Shown here in pieces: positions 17,840-27,093 of a DNA stretch of 64,000 nucleotides (positions are counted from its first letter, which is position 1; each line of letters begins with the position of its first letter). The notes beneath the pieces were generated by a model. The model searched no databases and was not told the origin of the DNA. It saw nothing but the letters and a program-made list of their open reading frames with translations. The translations under genes were made by a program, and so were the position numbers. The DNA comes from [Eubacterium] yurii (lineage in GTDB: Bacteria; Bacillota; Clostridia; Peptostreptococcales; Filifactoraceae), in NCBI GenBank assembly GCA_900167215.1, contig FUZS01000003.1:186001-250000 (forward strand). The letters are read 5' to 3'.

Positions 17840-19036
17840 TTATTTACTTACTATTTCAAGTGTATCTCTTGCTATAACAAGTTCTTCATTTGTAGGTATT
17901 ACAAATACTTTTATTTTTGAATCCTTTTTAGATATAAGTTGTTCTTTTCCTCTTGTCTTATTCGCATCAACATCTATTTCTATTCCTAAAGATTCCAATC
18001 CTTTACATATTTCTTTTCTTGACTCTGCTGAATTTTCTCCAAGTCCTGCAGTAAATACAACTGCATCTACATTACCAAGTTCTGCCATATATGCTCCGAT
18101 ATATTTTTTTACTCTTGTATGGAACATATCAAGTGCCAATCTTGCTCTATCATTTCCCTTTTCGGCTTCACCTTCAATATCTCTAAAGTCTGAACTTACT
18201 CCAGATACCCCAAGAACTCCTGATTTTTTATTAAGCAAGGTATCAATTTCTTTGATTGACATCTTTTCTTTTTCTGACAAAAATGGAATTACAGCAGGAT
18301 CTATATCTCCACTTCTTGTTCCCATTATAAGACCTTCAAGAGGAGTAAAGCCCATAGATGTATCTATAGTCTTTCCATTTTTGATTGCTGCAACACTTGC
18401 GCCATTTCCAAGATGACAAGTAATTATATTACATTGATCTATCTTTTTACCCATCAATTCACTTGCTCTTTTGCTGACAAATCTATGTGATGTACCATGA
18501 AACCCGTATCTTCTTATTTTATATTTTTCATAATATTCATATGGAATAGCATACATATAGGCATAATCAGGCATAGTTTGATGGAAAGCAGTGTCAAAAA
18601 CAGCAACCATTTTTACACCAGGTAAAAGTTTTTGACAAGCTTTTATACCTATTATATTAGGAGGATTGTGTAGCGGTGCTAAATCTATACAATCTTCAAT
18701 TGACTTCATCACCTTATCTTCTATTAAAACTGAATTTGCAAAGTCTTCCCCACCATGTACCACTCTATGTCCAACTGCATCTATTTCTTTAAAATCTTTT
18801 ATAACCCCATAACTTTCATTAATAAGCGCATCCATTACAAGTTTAAGTGCAACTTCATGGTTTGGCATTTCAGCAGTTATAGTTTGTTTTTCCATTCCAG
18901 TTTTTTCATGTTTCAAAACGGAGCCTTCGATTCCTATTCTTTCAACTAAACCTTTAGCTAAAACACTTTCATCTTTCATATCAATAAACTGATATTTTAA
19001 AGATGAACTTCCGCAGTTAATTACTAAAATTTTCAT
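17840..19036 (-). CDS. ackA: Acetate kinase
   Basis: A 398-residue ASKHA-fold kinase converting acetyl phosphate and ADP to acetate and ATP. Signature stretches are [13 protein letters not shown] at the N terminus, [23 protein letters not shown], and [13 protein letters not shown] with the [19 protein letters not shown] region. Length is standard. No phosphotransacetylase gene is adjacent. It provides substrate-level ATP for a fermenter and fits the lactate module later in the window. Confidence 0.97.
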   Translation of the reverse strand: MKILVINCGSSSLKYQFIDMKDESVLAKGLVERIGIEGSVLKHEKTGMEKQTITAEMPNHEVALKLVMDALINESYGVIKDFKEIDAVGHRVVHGGEDFANSVLIEDKVMKSIEDCIDLAPLHNPPNIIGIKACQKLLPGVKMVAVFDTAFHQTMPDYAYMYAIPYEYYEKYKIRRYGFHGTSHRFVSKRASELMGKKIDQCNIITCHLGNGASVAAIKNGKTIDTSMGFTPLEGLIMGTRSGDIDPAVIPFLSEKEKMSIKEIDTLLNKKSGVLGVSGVSSDFRDIEGEAEKGNDRARLALDMFHTRVKKYIGAYMAELGNVDAVVFTAGLGENSAESRKEICKGLESLGIEIDVDANKTRGKEQLISKKDSKIKVFVIPTNEELVIARDTLEIVSK

Positions 19037-19162
19037 TTTAAAATTCTCCTTCTCACTGATACATAAAAATAATAGGAATCTATTAAAAATAATCCTATGT
19101 ATGTATCTTATATTAAAATTAAATTAAATAAGTATAATACTCAAAACAACAACAATATAATT

Positions 19163-20008
19163 TTAACGCAATTTAAAATATTTTTCAACTAATTGTTTAA
19201 CTAAAATAGTCGTAGTTATTACACCTACACCATTTGGAACAGGTGTAATTTTAATATTTTCAAAATCAATATTTTCAAAATCTACATCACCGCATATTTT
19301 TCCGTTTTCATCAAAGTTAATTCCAACATCAATAATAGTTTGACCATCAGAAAAATAGTCTTTAGTAAGATATTTTGCTTTTCCAATAGCAGATATTATA
19401 ATATCTGCATTTACTGTAAGTTTGTGCATATCTACAGTCTTTGAATTACAAATAGTAACTGTAGCCTTCTCTTTAGCAAACATCATAGACAGTGGCTTTC
19501 CCACTACTTGAGATGCACCCGCAATAACTATATTTTTAGAAACCATATCTATATTGTAAAACTTTAATATGTCAATTACAGCCATCGGAGTACACGGGTA
19601 ATACAAACAATCTTCTTTAGCAAAGAGCTTACCTTGATTATATAAAGTAGCACAGTCTATATCTTTGTCCGGAAGAATAGCCTCAGTAACATTTTCTCTC
19701 TCAAGATGATCAGGTAAAGGTCTAAATAGCATAATAGCGTCAATTTCATCATTTAGATTTAGTTTTTCTATTTCATATTTAAAAACATCAGCCTCTATAT
19801 TTTCCATATACTCATAAGCTGTATAGGGTATCTTAAAACTGTTTAACTTTTTCTTTAATGATTTCTCATATGATATATCATTGCCATTTTTCCCTACTCT
19901 AAGTATAGCTAATTTTGGAATTTTATTTTTTTCTCGAAGCAGATTCAATTTTTCTGTTATAGTTTTGCTTAAGTGATTTTCTACTTCTTTTCCATAAAGT
20001 ATCTGCAT
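19163..20008 (-). CDS. folD: FolD-like methylenetetrahydrofolate dehydrogenase/cyclohydrolase, divergent
   Basis: A 281-residue protein aligning with FolD along its length: the catalytic-lysine helix SYEKSLKKKL, PLPDHL, PDKDID, PCTP, the NADP loop GASQVVGKPLS, IDVGIN and a TPVPNGVG segment. Several family residues differ from E. coli FolD: the pocket glutamine before PLP is replaced (LFRPLP for VQLPLP), DVDGF is DIDCA, and PGGVGPMT is PNGVGVIT. ATG 20008 is used because GGTGG lies just upstream; an ATG at 20023 has none. The fold assignment is secure; whether both activities remain is uncertain. Confidence 0.8.
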   Translation of the reverse strand: MQILYGKEVENHLSKTITEKLNLLREKNKIPKLAILRVGKNGNDISYEKSLKKKLNSFKIPYTAYEYMENIEADVFKYEIEKLNLNDEIDAIMLFRPLPDHLERENVTEAILPDKDIDCATLYNQGKLFAKEDCLYYPCTPMAVIDILKFYNIDMVSKNIVIAGASQVVGKPLSMMFAKEKATVTICNSKTVDMHKLTVNADIIISAIGKAKYLTKDYFSDGQTIIDVGINFDENGKICGDVDFENIDFENIKITPVPNGVGVITTTILVKQLVEKYFKLR

Positions 20009-20172
20009 AATACGACCACCCATTATTATAAATATGTTATTAATAAAGTCTACAAATAATATTATTTATTTGTGATAAATTCTAATCATTATATATTATG
20101 TAAGCAATAAAAACAAGAGCATTTTTTAAAATATTCTCACAACTTTTATATTACAAATATTAATCATTAATC

Positions 20173-20218
20173 AATAATCAAAAAATCCCGGATTAAACCG
20201 GAATCTTTTGATTATTTT
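20173..20218 (-). terminator. Terminator of the suf operon
   Basis: A long hairpin of outer arms AATAATCAAAA / TTTTGATTATT and inner arms ATCCCGG / CCGGAAT, with T-rich sequence on the minus-strand 3' side. The sufU stop codon lies in the loop, so transcription ends right at the end of the operon. Confidence 0.85.
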
Positions 20219-20645
20219 CATTTATTATATCGTTAAGTGTACGCCAAGCAAGTATTGCACACTTAACTCTTGCCGGCATATTACTTATATTACGAAGCGC
20301 AAGTGCATCATCTAAAATATCAAGTGTATCTTGATCAGTAATTTCTCTTCTAATCATACCTATAAAAGTTTCACATAACTGTCTTGCTTCCTCTAAACTT
20401 TTACCCCTTAATAAATCACACATTATTGATGCTGATGCCTGAGAAATAGCACAACCTACTCCAGTAAAAGCTATATCCTCAATTGATTTTTTATCATTAG
20501 AAAGTTTTAGTTGTATTTTTATTTCATCACCACAGCTTGGATTATGTCCAGGCTCTTCGAAATCAAAATCTTTAATTTCATGTTTATTTTTTTTTGATTT
20601 AGAATGCTCTAAAATAATTTGCTGATATATATCATTTAAGTCCAT
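20193..20645 (-). CDS. sufU: SufU iron-sulfur/sulfur-transfer protein
   Basis: A 150-residue SufU that accepts sulfur from SufS. The three zinc/sulfur cysteines are in PSCGDEI, GVGCAISQASASIM and VKCAILAW. ATG 20645 is chosen: it follows AGGGGG inside the end of sufS, which it overlaps by 14 bases. A longer frame up to 20690 would have no ribosome binding site. It is the last gene of sufCBDSU. Confidence 0.94.
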   Translation of the reverse strand: MDLNDIYQQIILEHSKSKKNKHEIKDFDFEEPGHNPSCGDEIKIQLKLSNDKKSIEDIAFTGVGCAISQASASIMCDLLRGKSLEEARQLCETFIGMIRREITDQDTLDILDDALALRNISNMPARVKCAILAWRTLNDIINENNQKIPV

Positions 20646-21876
20646 ATCCCATAGTCCCCCTAACATCTTCCAAATGTGAAAGAAATTCATCTACCTCCTG
20701 TTTTGTATTATAAAACATCAATGAAGCTCTACAACTTGCATTTAATTTTAAGTAAGCATGAAGAGGCATTGTACAATGATGTCCACTTCTCACTGCTATA
20801 TTATAACTATCTAAGATTGATGCAGTGTCGTGTGGATGAACTTCCTTAACATTAAATGCTACTGCTGCACCTTTAATATTGGCTTTTTGAGGATAGTAAA
20901 TATCAATATAAGGTATTTTTATTATCTCAGAGACTAAATAAGATGCTAATTCACTTTCTCTTTGATATATATTATCTATACCAATTTCATTTATATAATC
21001 TATGGCTGCTCCAAGTCCTACAGCACCACCAACATTTACTGTTCCTGCTTCAAACTTTGATGGTATATCTGCAAATGTTGAATGTGTCTCATAGACATAC
21101 TCTATCATTTCTCCACCGTACATAAAAGGCTTCATATTATCAAGAAGTTGTTTTTTACCATACAATACACCTATTCCCATAGGAGAAAGCATTTTATGTC
21201 CTGAAAAAGTAAGAAAATCACAGTCCATTTTTTGTACATCAACAGCCTTATGGGGAGCAAGTTGCGCTGCATCTACAATAGCTATCGCTCCTTTTTCATG
21301 AGCAAGACTTACAATTTCTTCCACATCACTCATATAAGAAGTTACATTTGAAGCTCCTGTAAAAGCAACTATTTTAGTTTTATCTGAAAGTTTATTTTTA
21401 AAATCTTCCATATCAAGGCAGAAATCATCATCAAGGTATGCTATTTTCAGTATTGCTCCTGTTTTTTCAGCAACATATTGCCATGTTACAAAATTACTAT
21501 GGTGTTCCAATATTGTTATTAAGATTTCATCACCCTTGTTCAAATTTTCAAGTGCATAGCTATATGCAATGAGGTTTAAACTCTCAGTTGTATTTCTTGT
21601 AAATATAATCTCAGCGAGTAATTTTGCATTAATAAACTTTGCAACTTTCTCTCTTACTCCTTCATAAGCATCTGTAGCTTTTACAGTCAAATAATGAGCT
21701 CCCCTATGCGGATTGGCATTTTCATATTTATAATATTCTTCTACCGTTTTTATAACGCTTATAGGCTTTTGAGATGTTGCTGAATTGTCAAGGTATATTA
21801 TCTTTCTACCCATATTTTTTTCGTCCAGATACGGAAAATCTGAGCGAATTTTTTCAATTTTATCATCTAATAACAT
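20632..21876 (-). CDS. sufS: Cysteine desulfurase SufS
   Basis: A 414-residue type II PLP cysteine desulfurase. Visible are the PLP lysine in SGHKMLSPMGIG, the HHSNFVTWQ histidine motif, and the active cysteine in RSGHHCTMPLH. It supplies persulfide sulfur to SufU for Fe-S assembly on SufBCD. ATG 21876 follows TTGGAG. It sits 14 bases after sufD and overlaps sufU. Confidence 0.96.
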   Translation of the reverse strand: MLLDDKIEKIRSDFPYLDEKNMGRKIIYLDNSATSQKPISVIKTVEEYYKYENANPHRGAHYLTVKATDAYEGVREKVAKFINAKLLAEIIFTRNTTESLNLIAYSYALENLNKGDEILITILEHHSNFVTWQYVAEKTGAILKIAYLDDDFCLDMEDFKNKLSDKTKIVAFTGASNVTSYMSDVEEIVSLAHEKGAIAIVDAAQLAPHKAVDVQKMDCDFLTFSGHKMLSPMGIGVLYGKKQLLDNMKPFMYGGEMIEYVYETHSTFADIPSKFEAGTVNVGGAVGLGAAIDYINEIGIDNIYQRESELASYLVSEIIKIPYIDIYYPQKANIKGAAVAFNVKEVHPHDTASILDSYNIAVRSGHHCTMPLHAYLKLNASCRASLMFYNTKQEVDEFLSHLEDVRGTMGYGLK

Positions 21877-21890
21877 ATTGTTTTCTCCAA

Positions 21891-22925
21891 TTATCTAAGC
21901 ATTTTTAATTTCAATTCTTCCAATAGTTCTTGTTTAATTTGTTCATTAGGTATCTTATCGATTACAGGTATCAATCTTGCTTTTACAATTAGCGATTTTG
22001 CCTCTTCTCTTGAAAATCCTCTACTCATGATATAAAAAACCATATTTTCATCAATTTGTCCTGCACTTGCTGCATGATTACCTGTAATATTTTCTTCACT
22101 ACAAAGAATTATCGGCAAAGATTTAGAGCGTACAGTCTTATCAAGTAATGTTACATACTCTGTCTGAGAACCTTCAGAAGCTTTGGCGCCCTTTTTAAAG
22201 TCAAGAACAGCTCTAAAAACTTTCTTTGAATCATCTTTTTGTATTCCATTTACTGTTATATTAGTCTTTGTCAATTGACCCAATATATCAACGTTATACA
22301 ATATATCAAAGTTCTCATCCTTATCAGTAAAATATGATCCTTCTATATTAAGCTTAGCTTTTGCTCCGTTAAGATAAGAGTGATGAGAAAGAATTTTTTC
22401 ACCTATCCCCATATCCACTACATAAAAATTAACTTCTGCATTTTTTTCTTGAATTATTCCAACACTTTGCCATACCTTAGCAAGGGAATCCTGTCTTGAT
22501 ATTAGAAATATGTCAACAACAGAATTTTCTTTTGCATAAACATATAGAAAAGAATTTCTAAATGTTTTTATATTTTCCAAGTTTTTATAATCAATTATAA
22601 AACTGCTTCTTGTATTTTCATTTGCCTGTATTTTTATATCATCAAGCAAAATGTTATTACGAGAATTAAATTCATATCTTATCAGTTTTAAATCCTGATT
22701 TTTTGTTACATTTATTATTTTTCTTGCATTAGATTTTTCTTTATTTAGATTTATAGCTTCTGTACTTATACCTACTAATTTATCTTTAAAGGCTTCATTA
22801 AGTTCATTTACATCATCACTTTCAAGATCTGACCATGGTTTCGGATTTACCTGTTCAAATTCTGTTTGTGCAAAATTACCGCCTAAATATCTGAAAGTAG
22901 GTGATGAAAGAAAATTTGCTTTCAT
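21891..22925 (-). CDS. sufD: Fe-S scaffold subunit SufD
   Basis: A 344-residue SufB/SufD-family protein with the beta-helix core and the C-terminal GNHAASAGQIDENMVFYIMSR-type motif (here split over NHAASAGQID and FYIMSRGFSREEAKSL). SufD pairs with SufB on the SufBC2D scaffold. It lies 8 bases after sufB and 14 before sufS, in one operon. Confidence 0.94.
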   Translation of the reverse strand: MKANFLSSPTFRYLGGNFAQTEFEQVNPKPWSDLESDDVNELNEAFKDKLVGISTEAINLNKEKSNARKIINVTKNQDLKLIRYEFNSRNNILLDDIKIQANENTRSSFIIDYKNLENIKTFRNSFLYVYAKENSVVDIFLISRQDSLAKVWQSVGIIQEKNAEVNFYVVDMGIGEKILSHHSYLNGAKAKLNIEGSYFTDKDENFDILYNVDILGQLTKTNITVNGIQKDDSKKVFRAVLDFKKGAKASEGSQTEYVTLLDKTVRSKSLPIILCSEENITGNHAASAGQIDENMVFYIMSRGFSREEAKSLIVKARLIPVIDKIPNEQIKQELLEELKLKMLR

Positions 22926-22933
22926 TGTTCCTC

Positions 22934-24352
22934 CTAACCGTTAGTTCCTTCTAATTCCATATTTATAAGATTGTTCATTTCTACTGCATATTCAATAGGC
23001 AATTCTTTGGCAACCGGTTCAGCAAATCCCCTTACTATCATTGCTCTTGCTTCCTGTTCACTTATCCCCCTTGACATCAGATAAAAAATTGACGTCTCAT
23101 CAATCTTCCCTATCTTTGCTTCATGACCTATATCAATATCATCAGTATATAAATCAATTACAGGTATTGTATCAGAACGAGATTCTTCACTTAACATCAA
23201 AGAATCACAATTTACTGAAGATTTACTTCCTGCAGCATTTTCAGAAGTTTTTACCACACCCCTGAAAACACAAACTCCATTTCCTGACGATATACTTTTC
23301 GTATTCATACTCGAGCTTGTATTTGGAGCATAGTGAAACACTTGAGCTCCATTATCTAAATATTGTCCTTCTCCGGCAAAACTTATAGAAGTAAGCTCGC
23401 TGCTTGCACCTTCTCCTATCAATATAGAAGTAGGATACAGCATTGAAACCTTAGAACCAAAAGATCCTGAAACCCACTGAATTTTTCCGTTCTTTTTTAC
23501 AATCGCCCTTTTAGTATTTAAGTTGTACATATTCCTTGACCAGTTTTCTATAGTTGAAAATCTCATTGTAGCATTTTCTTCAACAAAGATCTCCACAGAA
23601 CCAGCATGAAGATTTGTTACATCATATTTAGGAGCGGAACATCCCTCAATAAAGTGACAATTTGCCCCCTCTTCTACTATTATCATGGTATGTTCAAACT
23701 GTCCTGCACCGGGAGCATTAAGTCTGTAATATGATTGTAGTGGTATATCTACATTTACACCCTTAGGAACATATACGAAACTACCTCCTGAAAATACCGC
23801 TCCATGCAACGCTGCATATTTGTGGAGAGTTGGAGGAATGGCTTTTTGAAAGTATTTTTTCACTATTTCAGGATAATCCCTTATAGCTGCATCAAAATCA
23901 GTATATATAACTCCTTGTTCCTTCAAATAATCTTTCACTGAATGATATACTTCCTCAGAATCATACTGAGCCCCTACACCTGCTAATTTTTCTTTTTCAG
24001 CCTCAGGTATACCAAGTACATCAAAAGTATTTCTTATATCTTCAGGAAGAGTATCCCAATTACTTGCAAGTGTAGCTTTAGGTCTTATATAAGTTGTAAT
24101 TTCATCTATATCAAAACCGCTAAGATCCGGTCCCCATGGAGGATTTTCAGTCTTTTCAAATATTTCAAGAGACTTCAATCTTCTTTCCAATACCCAATCA
24201 GGCTCATTTTTATTTTTTGATATTTCACGTACAATTGCTTCATTTAGGCCCTTATCTGATTTTAGAGAGTAGGTAAACTCATTTTTCAGATCATATATTC
24301 CTCTATCTATGTCAGCAATCACACTCTTTTTCTTTGCTTGAATTTGCTCCAT
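22934..24352 (-). CDS. sufB: Fe-S scaffold subunit SufB
   Basis: A 472-residue SufB. Family stretches include PEIVKKYFQKAIPP, GSFVYVPKGVNVDIPLQSY, the cysteine-bearing HFIEGCSAPKY and VNCDSLMLSEESRSDTIP, and the C-terminal EAKIGKIDETSIFYLMSRG. It carries the nascent Fe-S cluster. It lies 18 bases after sufC. Confidence 0.96.
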   Translation of the reverse strand: MEQIQAKKKSVIADIDRGIYDLKNEFTYSLKSDKGLNEAIVREISKNKNEPDWVLERRLKSLEIFEKTENPPWGPDLSGFDIDEITTYIRPKATLASNWDTLPEDIRNTFDVLGIPEAEKEKLAGVGAQYDSEEVYHSVKDYLKEQGVIYTDFDAAIRDYPEIVKKYFQKAIPPTLHKYAALHGAVFSGGSFVYVPKGVNVDIPLQSYYRLNAPGAGQFEHTMIIVEEGANCHFIEGCSAPKYDVTNLHAGSVEIFVEENATMRFSTIENWSRNMYNLNTKRAIVKKNGKIQWVSGSFGSKVSMLYPTSILIGEGASSELTSISFAGEGQYLDNGAQVFHYAPNTSSSMNTKSISSGNGVCVFRGVVKTSENAAGSKSSVNCDSLMLSEESRSDTIPVIDLYTDDIDIGHEAKIGKIDETSIFYLMSRGISEQEARAMIVRGFAEPVAKELPIEYAVEMNNLINMELEGTNG

Positions 24353-24370
24353 ATATTTATCCTCTATTAA

Positions 24371-25102
24371 TTATAAATTTGCATATCCATTTTTTTCAAT
24401 CTCATCTATCAGACTTGCATCTGAGGTCTTAACGAGTTTCCCGTCTTTTATTACATGAACAAAATTAGGTACTATATTTGCCATTATTTCCTTGTGATGA
24501 GTAATTATAATTATTGCTTTATCCTCATTAAAATATTCTTTAATACTTTGAGATACAATTTTTACAGCATCTACGTCCAAACCTGAGTCAGTCTCATCCA
24601 ACATACAAAGTTTAGGGTCTAAAATAGACATCTGTAACATTTCATTTTTCTTTTTTTCACCACCTGAAAATCCAACATTAACATATCTTGTAGCATAAGA
24701 AGAATCTATTTTAAGTTCATCCATCTTCTTTACCAATTCTTTATGAAATTTAAGTGCGCCTTTATAATCTTTTTTTTGTGAATTCAGCGCCTCTTTAAGA
24801 AATTCTTCTACGCTAACACCTTGTATTTCTTCAGGATTTTGAAAAGACATAAATATACCCTTTCTTGCTCTTTCATCAGCTTTTTGTTCTGTAATGTCCT
24901 CTCCTTGAAAAATAATGCTTCCTGAATCTATTTTATATTTAGGATGTGCCATTATTGCATTCATAAGTGTTGACTTACCTGCGCCGTTTGGTCCCATTAG
25001 AACATGAATTTCTCCTGAATTTACTGTTAAATTTATATTCTCCAGTATAGTCTTGTCTTCTACAGAAACACATAGATCTCTGACTTCCAAAATTTTTGCC
25101 AT
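24371..25102 (-). CDS. sufC: Fe-S assembly ATPase SufC
   Basis: A 243-residue ABC-type ATPase driving SufBCD. It has Walker A GPNGAGKST, the signature FSGGEKKKNEMLQM, Walker B LCMLDETDSGLDVD and the H-loop ITHHKEI. AAGGAG precedes ATG 25102. It is the first gene of the operon; a strong promoter is 156-184 bases upstream. Confidence 0.97.
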   Translation of the reverse strand: MAKILEVRDLCVSVEDKTILENINLTVNSGEIHVLMGPNGAGKSTLMNAIMAHPKYKIDSGSIIFQGEDITEQKADERARKGIFMSFQNPEEIQGVSVEEFLKEALNSQKKDYKGALKFHKELVKKMDELKIDSSYATRYVNVGFSGGEKKKNEMLQMSILDPKLCMLDETDSGLDVDAVKIVSQSIKEYFNEDKAIIIITHHKEIMANIVPNFVHVIKDGKLVKTSDASLIDEIEKNGYANL

Positions 25103-25257
25103 TTTTATCTCCTTAGGATTTCATAAATGTATTTTTATAATAAATATTATCAATTAATATCATAAAAACTATATTTTAAAAAATTATAGTTTAAAAAAAT
25201 TATAAAAGAAATCATTGAATTTACAACGATTATAAACAAAATAAAAAAACTTTTAAT

Positions 25258-25286
25258 ATTATAACATAATACTGTTTTTTTGTTAA
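25258..25286 (-). promoter_or_regulatory. Sigma-A promoter of sufCBDSU
   Basis: Read on the minus strand: TTAACA (25286-25281), a 17-base spacer, and TATAAT (25263-25258), with a TG one base before the -10. The leader before sufC would be about 150 bases. Confidence 0.75.
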
Positions 25287-25339
25287 GTGATAAATCCATA
25301 TTTTTTTACTATGTTTTACTTTTTTGATATACCACTTTT

Positions 25340-25385
25340 TTAGTATATTATTCTAAAAAAATAAAATTAAATATTAATATACTAA
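25340..25385. repeat. Inverted repeat in the suf/ligase interval
   Basis: TTAGTATATTA and TAATATACTAA form a perfect 11-bp inverted repeat with a 24-base loop. T runs follow on both sides. It may be a terminator for stray transcripts or a protein-binding site. Confidence 0.5.
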
Positions 25386-25662
25386 GTTTTTTGTATATTT
25401 TATATTCGTGTTATTTTGTTATTTTTATCTAAGTTTTATAGTATTATTATCATCTTTACTGCTTGATTTCTACTTTTTTAATAATATCACTTTTTTAATT
25501 TTTCTAAATTTTTTGTACTAAAAACTAAGTTTTACTTCCTAATAAAATTATATTTTCTCTTATCTCCTTTATTTTAATTTTTATGCTTTTCTATATTAAA
25601 ATTATACTTTTAAAAAATTTGAAAAAGTAATATATAAAAGTATTTTAAAAAAAATTCTACTA

Positions 25663-25671
25663 TGATATAAT
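25663..25671 (+). promoter_or_regulatory. Extended -10 promoter for the small membrane peptide and ligase
   Basis: TGATATAAT matches an extended -10 element and lies 44 bases before ATG 25715. No clear -35 is seen. Confidence 0.5.
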
Positions 25672-25714
25672 TACTAAAAATAGTGGATTTATTTTATTTA
25701 TCAGGAGTATTAGT

Positions 25715-25852
25715 ATGTTAAGGAAGATTAAGTGGTTTTTTTTATTGGTCATCGTACTAATAATATCACCATTTTTATTAATTTTTAGCAATTTCAAAAC
25801 CAAGGAAAATGGATTGACAAAGTTTCTGAAAAAAATTATTTCAAAAAGATAA
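25715..25852 (+). CDS. Hypothetical 45-residue membrane peptide
   Basis: A small reading frame with CAGGAG at 25702-25707 and ATG 25715. The product starts MLRKIKWFF, has one strongly hydrophobic segment (residues 8-24, FFLLVIVLIISPFLLIF) and ends with a basic tail (FLKKIISKR). Positive residues on both sides of the segment make it look like a single-pass membrane peptide; the downstream ligase starts only 18 bases later with its own GGAGGAGG. The extended -10 upstream supports expression. I do not recognise a family. It could instead be a leader peptide. Confidence 0.6.
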   Translation: MLRKIKWFFLLVIVLIISPFLLIFSNFKTKENGLTKFLKKIISKR

Positions 25853-25869
25853 TATAGGAGGAGGAACTG

Positions 25870-27090
25870 ATGGATATATCAAATAAAATTCAACCTGTTT
25901 TAATAGGGGGAGATATAAACGCTTATTCGGTAGCTAGAGCATTTCATGAGCAATATGGTATTGTAAGTATAGCAATTGCAAAGATGAAACTTGGAGCAAC
26001 AGATCACTCCAAAATTATAGATTTTTATATTGACGAAAATCTTACTGATGTTAATCATTTCATAGAATCTATGAAGGAGCTTGGAACAGATTTGAATAAT
26101 GAAGGGAAAATTCCAATATTAATAGGTACAAAAGATGACTATGTAGATTTGATAATCAAATCCAAGGATAGTTTAAAAGATATATTTGTTATTCCTTATA
26201 TTGATGAGGATTTAAAAAATAAACTTATGAATAAAGAAGAGTTTTATGCTCTTTGTGAAGAAATGGGTGTAGACTATCCTAAGACGAAAATTTTGAGTAA
26301 ATCTATGGAAATTACAGATTTCGATTTGATGTATCCCCTTATAATAAAACCAACAAATCCAGTTTTATTTTGGAGTGACAGATTTGAGGGTATGGAAAAA
26401 GTATATAAGGCAAAAGATAAATTAGAATTTGAAAGAATCATAAAACTAATTTATTCAACTTATTACGATGATAATTTAATAATCCAAGAATATATAGAAG
26501 GTGAAGATACAGATATATGGACACCTACTTTTTACTGTGACCGAAACAAAAGAGTAAAAATGATGGCTATGGGTAGAGTCTTACTCGAAGAACATGTTCC
26601 AACAGCTATAGGAAATGATGCAGCAATAATAATGCAGTATGTGGATGAGCCTATGGAAAAAATAAAGGATTTTCTTGAAAAAATTGGTTTTATCGGCTTT
26701 TGCAACTGTGATATGAAGTACGACAAAAGAGATAATAAATATAAGATTTTTGAGGTAAATGTCAGACAAGGTAGAAGCAACTATTCAGTTACAGCTGTTT
26801 GTCAAAATATTGCAAAGATCTTAGTTGATGACTTAATACTAAAAAAAGACTTACCTCTAGTCAAACAAACTAAAGAATTATATTGGCACCTTATTCCTAA
26901 TTCAATTGTATTTAAATATGTAAAGGATGAAGAAGTCAAAGATAAGGTAAGACAACTAATAAGAGATAAAAAGGAAGCAAATACCTTTGATTATCCTTAT
27001 GACTTAAGGGGAAATATAAGGAGGGGTATATATATCTTTTTATACAAAATAAACCATATAAAAAAATATATGCAATATATGAAGGAGTAA
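25870..27090 (+). CDS. ATP-grasp ligase resembling peptidoglycan D-aspartate ligase (AslFm-like)
   Basis: A 406-residue ATP-grasp carboxylate-amine ligase. From memory, its layout resembles the Enterococcus faecium D-aspartate ligase: an N-terminal PVLIGGDINAYSVARAFHE segment, FVIPYIDEDLKNKLMNKEEF, VDYPKTKIL, LIIKPTNPV, and the metal-binding C-terminal part KYKIFEVNVRQGRSNYSVT. That enzyme adds D-Asp to the Lys side chain of the wall precursor. Close homologues act on other amino acids, so the substrate is an inference. GGAGGAGG precedes ATG 25870. It is followed after 3 bases by the YjeF_N gene. Confidence 0.75.
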   Translation: MDISNKIQPVLIGGDINAYSVARAFHEQYGIVSIAIAKMKLGATDHSKIIDFYIDENLTDVNHFIESMKELGTDLNNEGKIPILIGTKDDYVDLIIKSKDSLKDIFVIPYIDEDLKNKLMNKEEFYALCEEMGVDYPKTKILSKSMEITDFDLMYPLIIKPTNPVLFWSDRFEGMEKVYKAKDKLEFERIIKLIYSTYYDDNLIIQEYIEGEDTDIWTPTFYCDRNKRVKMMAMGRVLLEEHVPTAIGNDAAIIMQYVDEPMEKIKDFLEKIGFIGFCNCDMKYDKRDNKYKIFEVNVRQGRSNYSVTAVCQNIAKILVDDLILKKDLPLVKQTKELYWHLIPNSIVFKYVKDEEVKDKVRQLIRDKKEANTFDYPYDLRGNIRRGIYIFLYKINHIKKYMQYMKE

Positions 27091-27093
27091 GAT

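Larger units (their letters stand above)
25103..25714. other. Long divergent AT-rich regulatory interval
   Basis: About 610 bases without a convincing gene. It contains the suf promoter (25258-25286), an inverted repeat (25340-25385) and an extended -10 for the downstream gene (25663-25671). The base composition is unusually T-rich on the plus strand. Confidence 0.6.
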
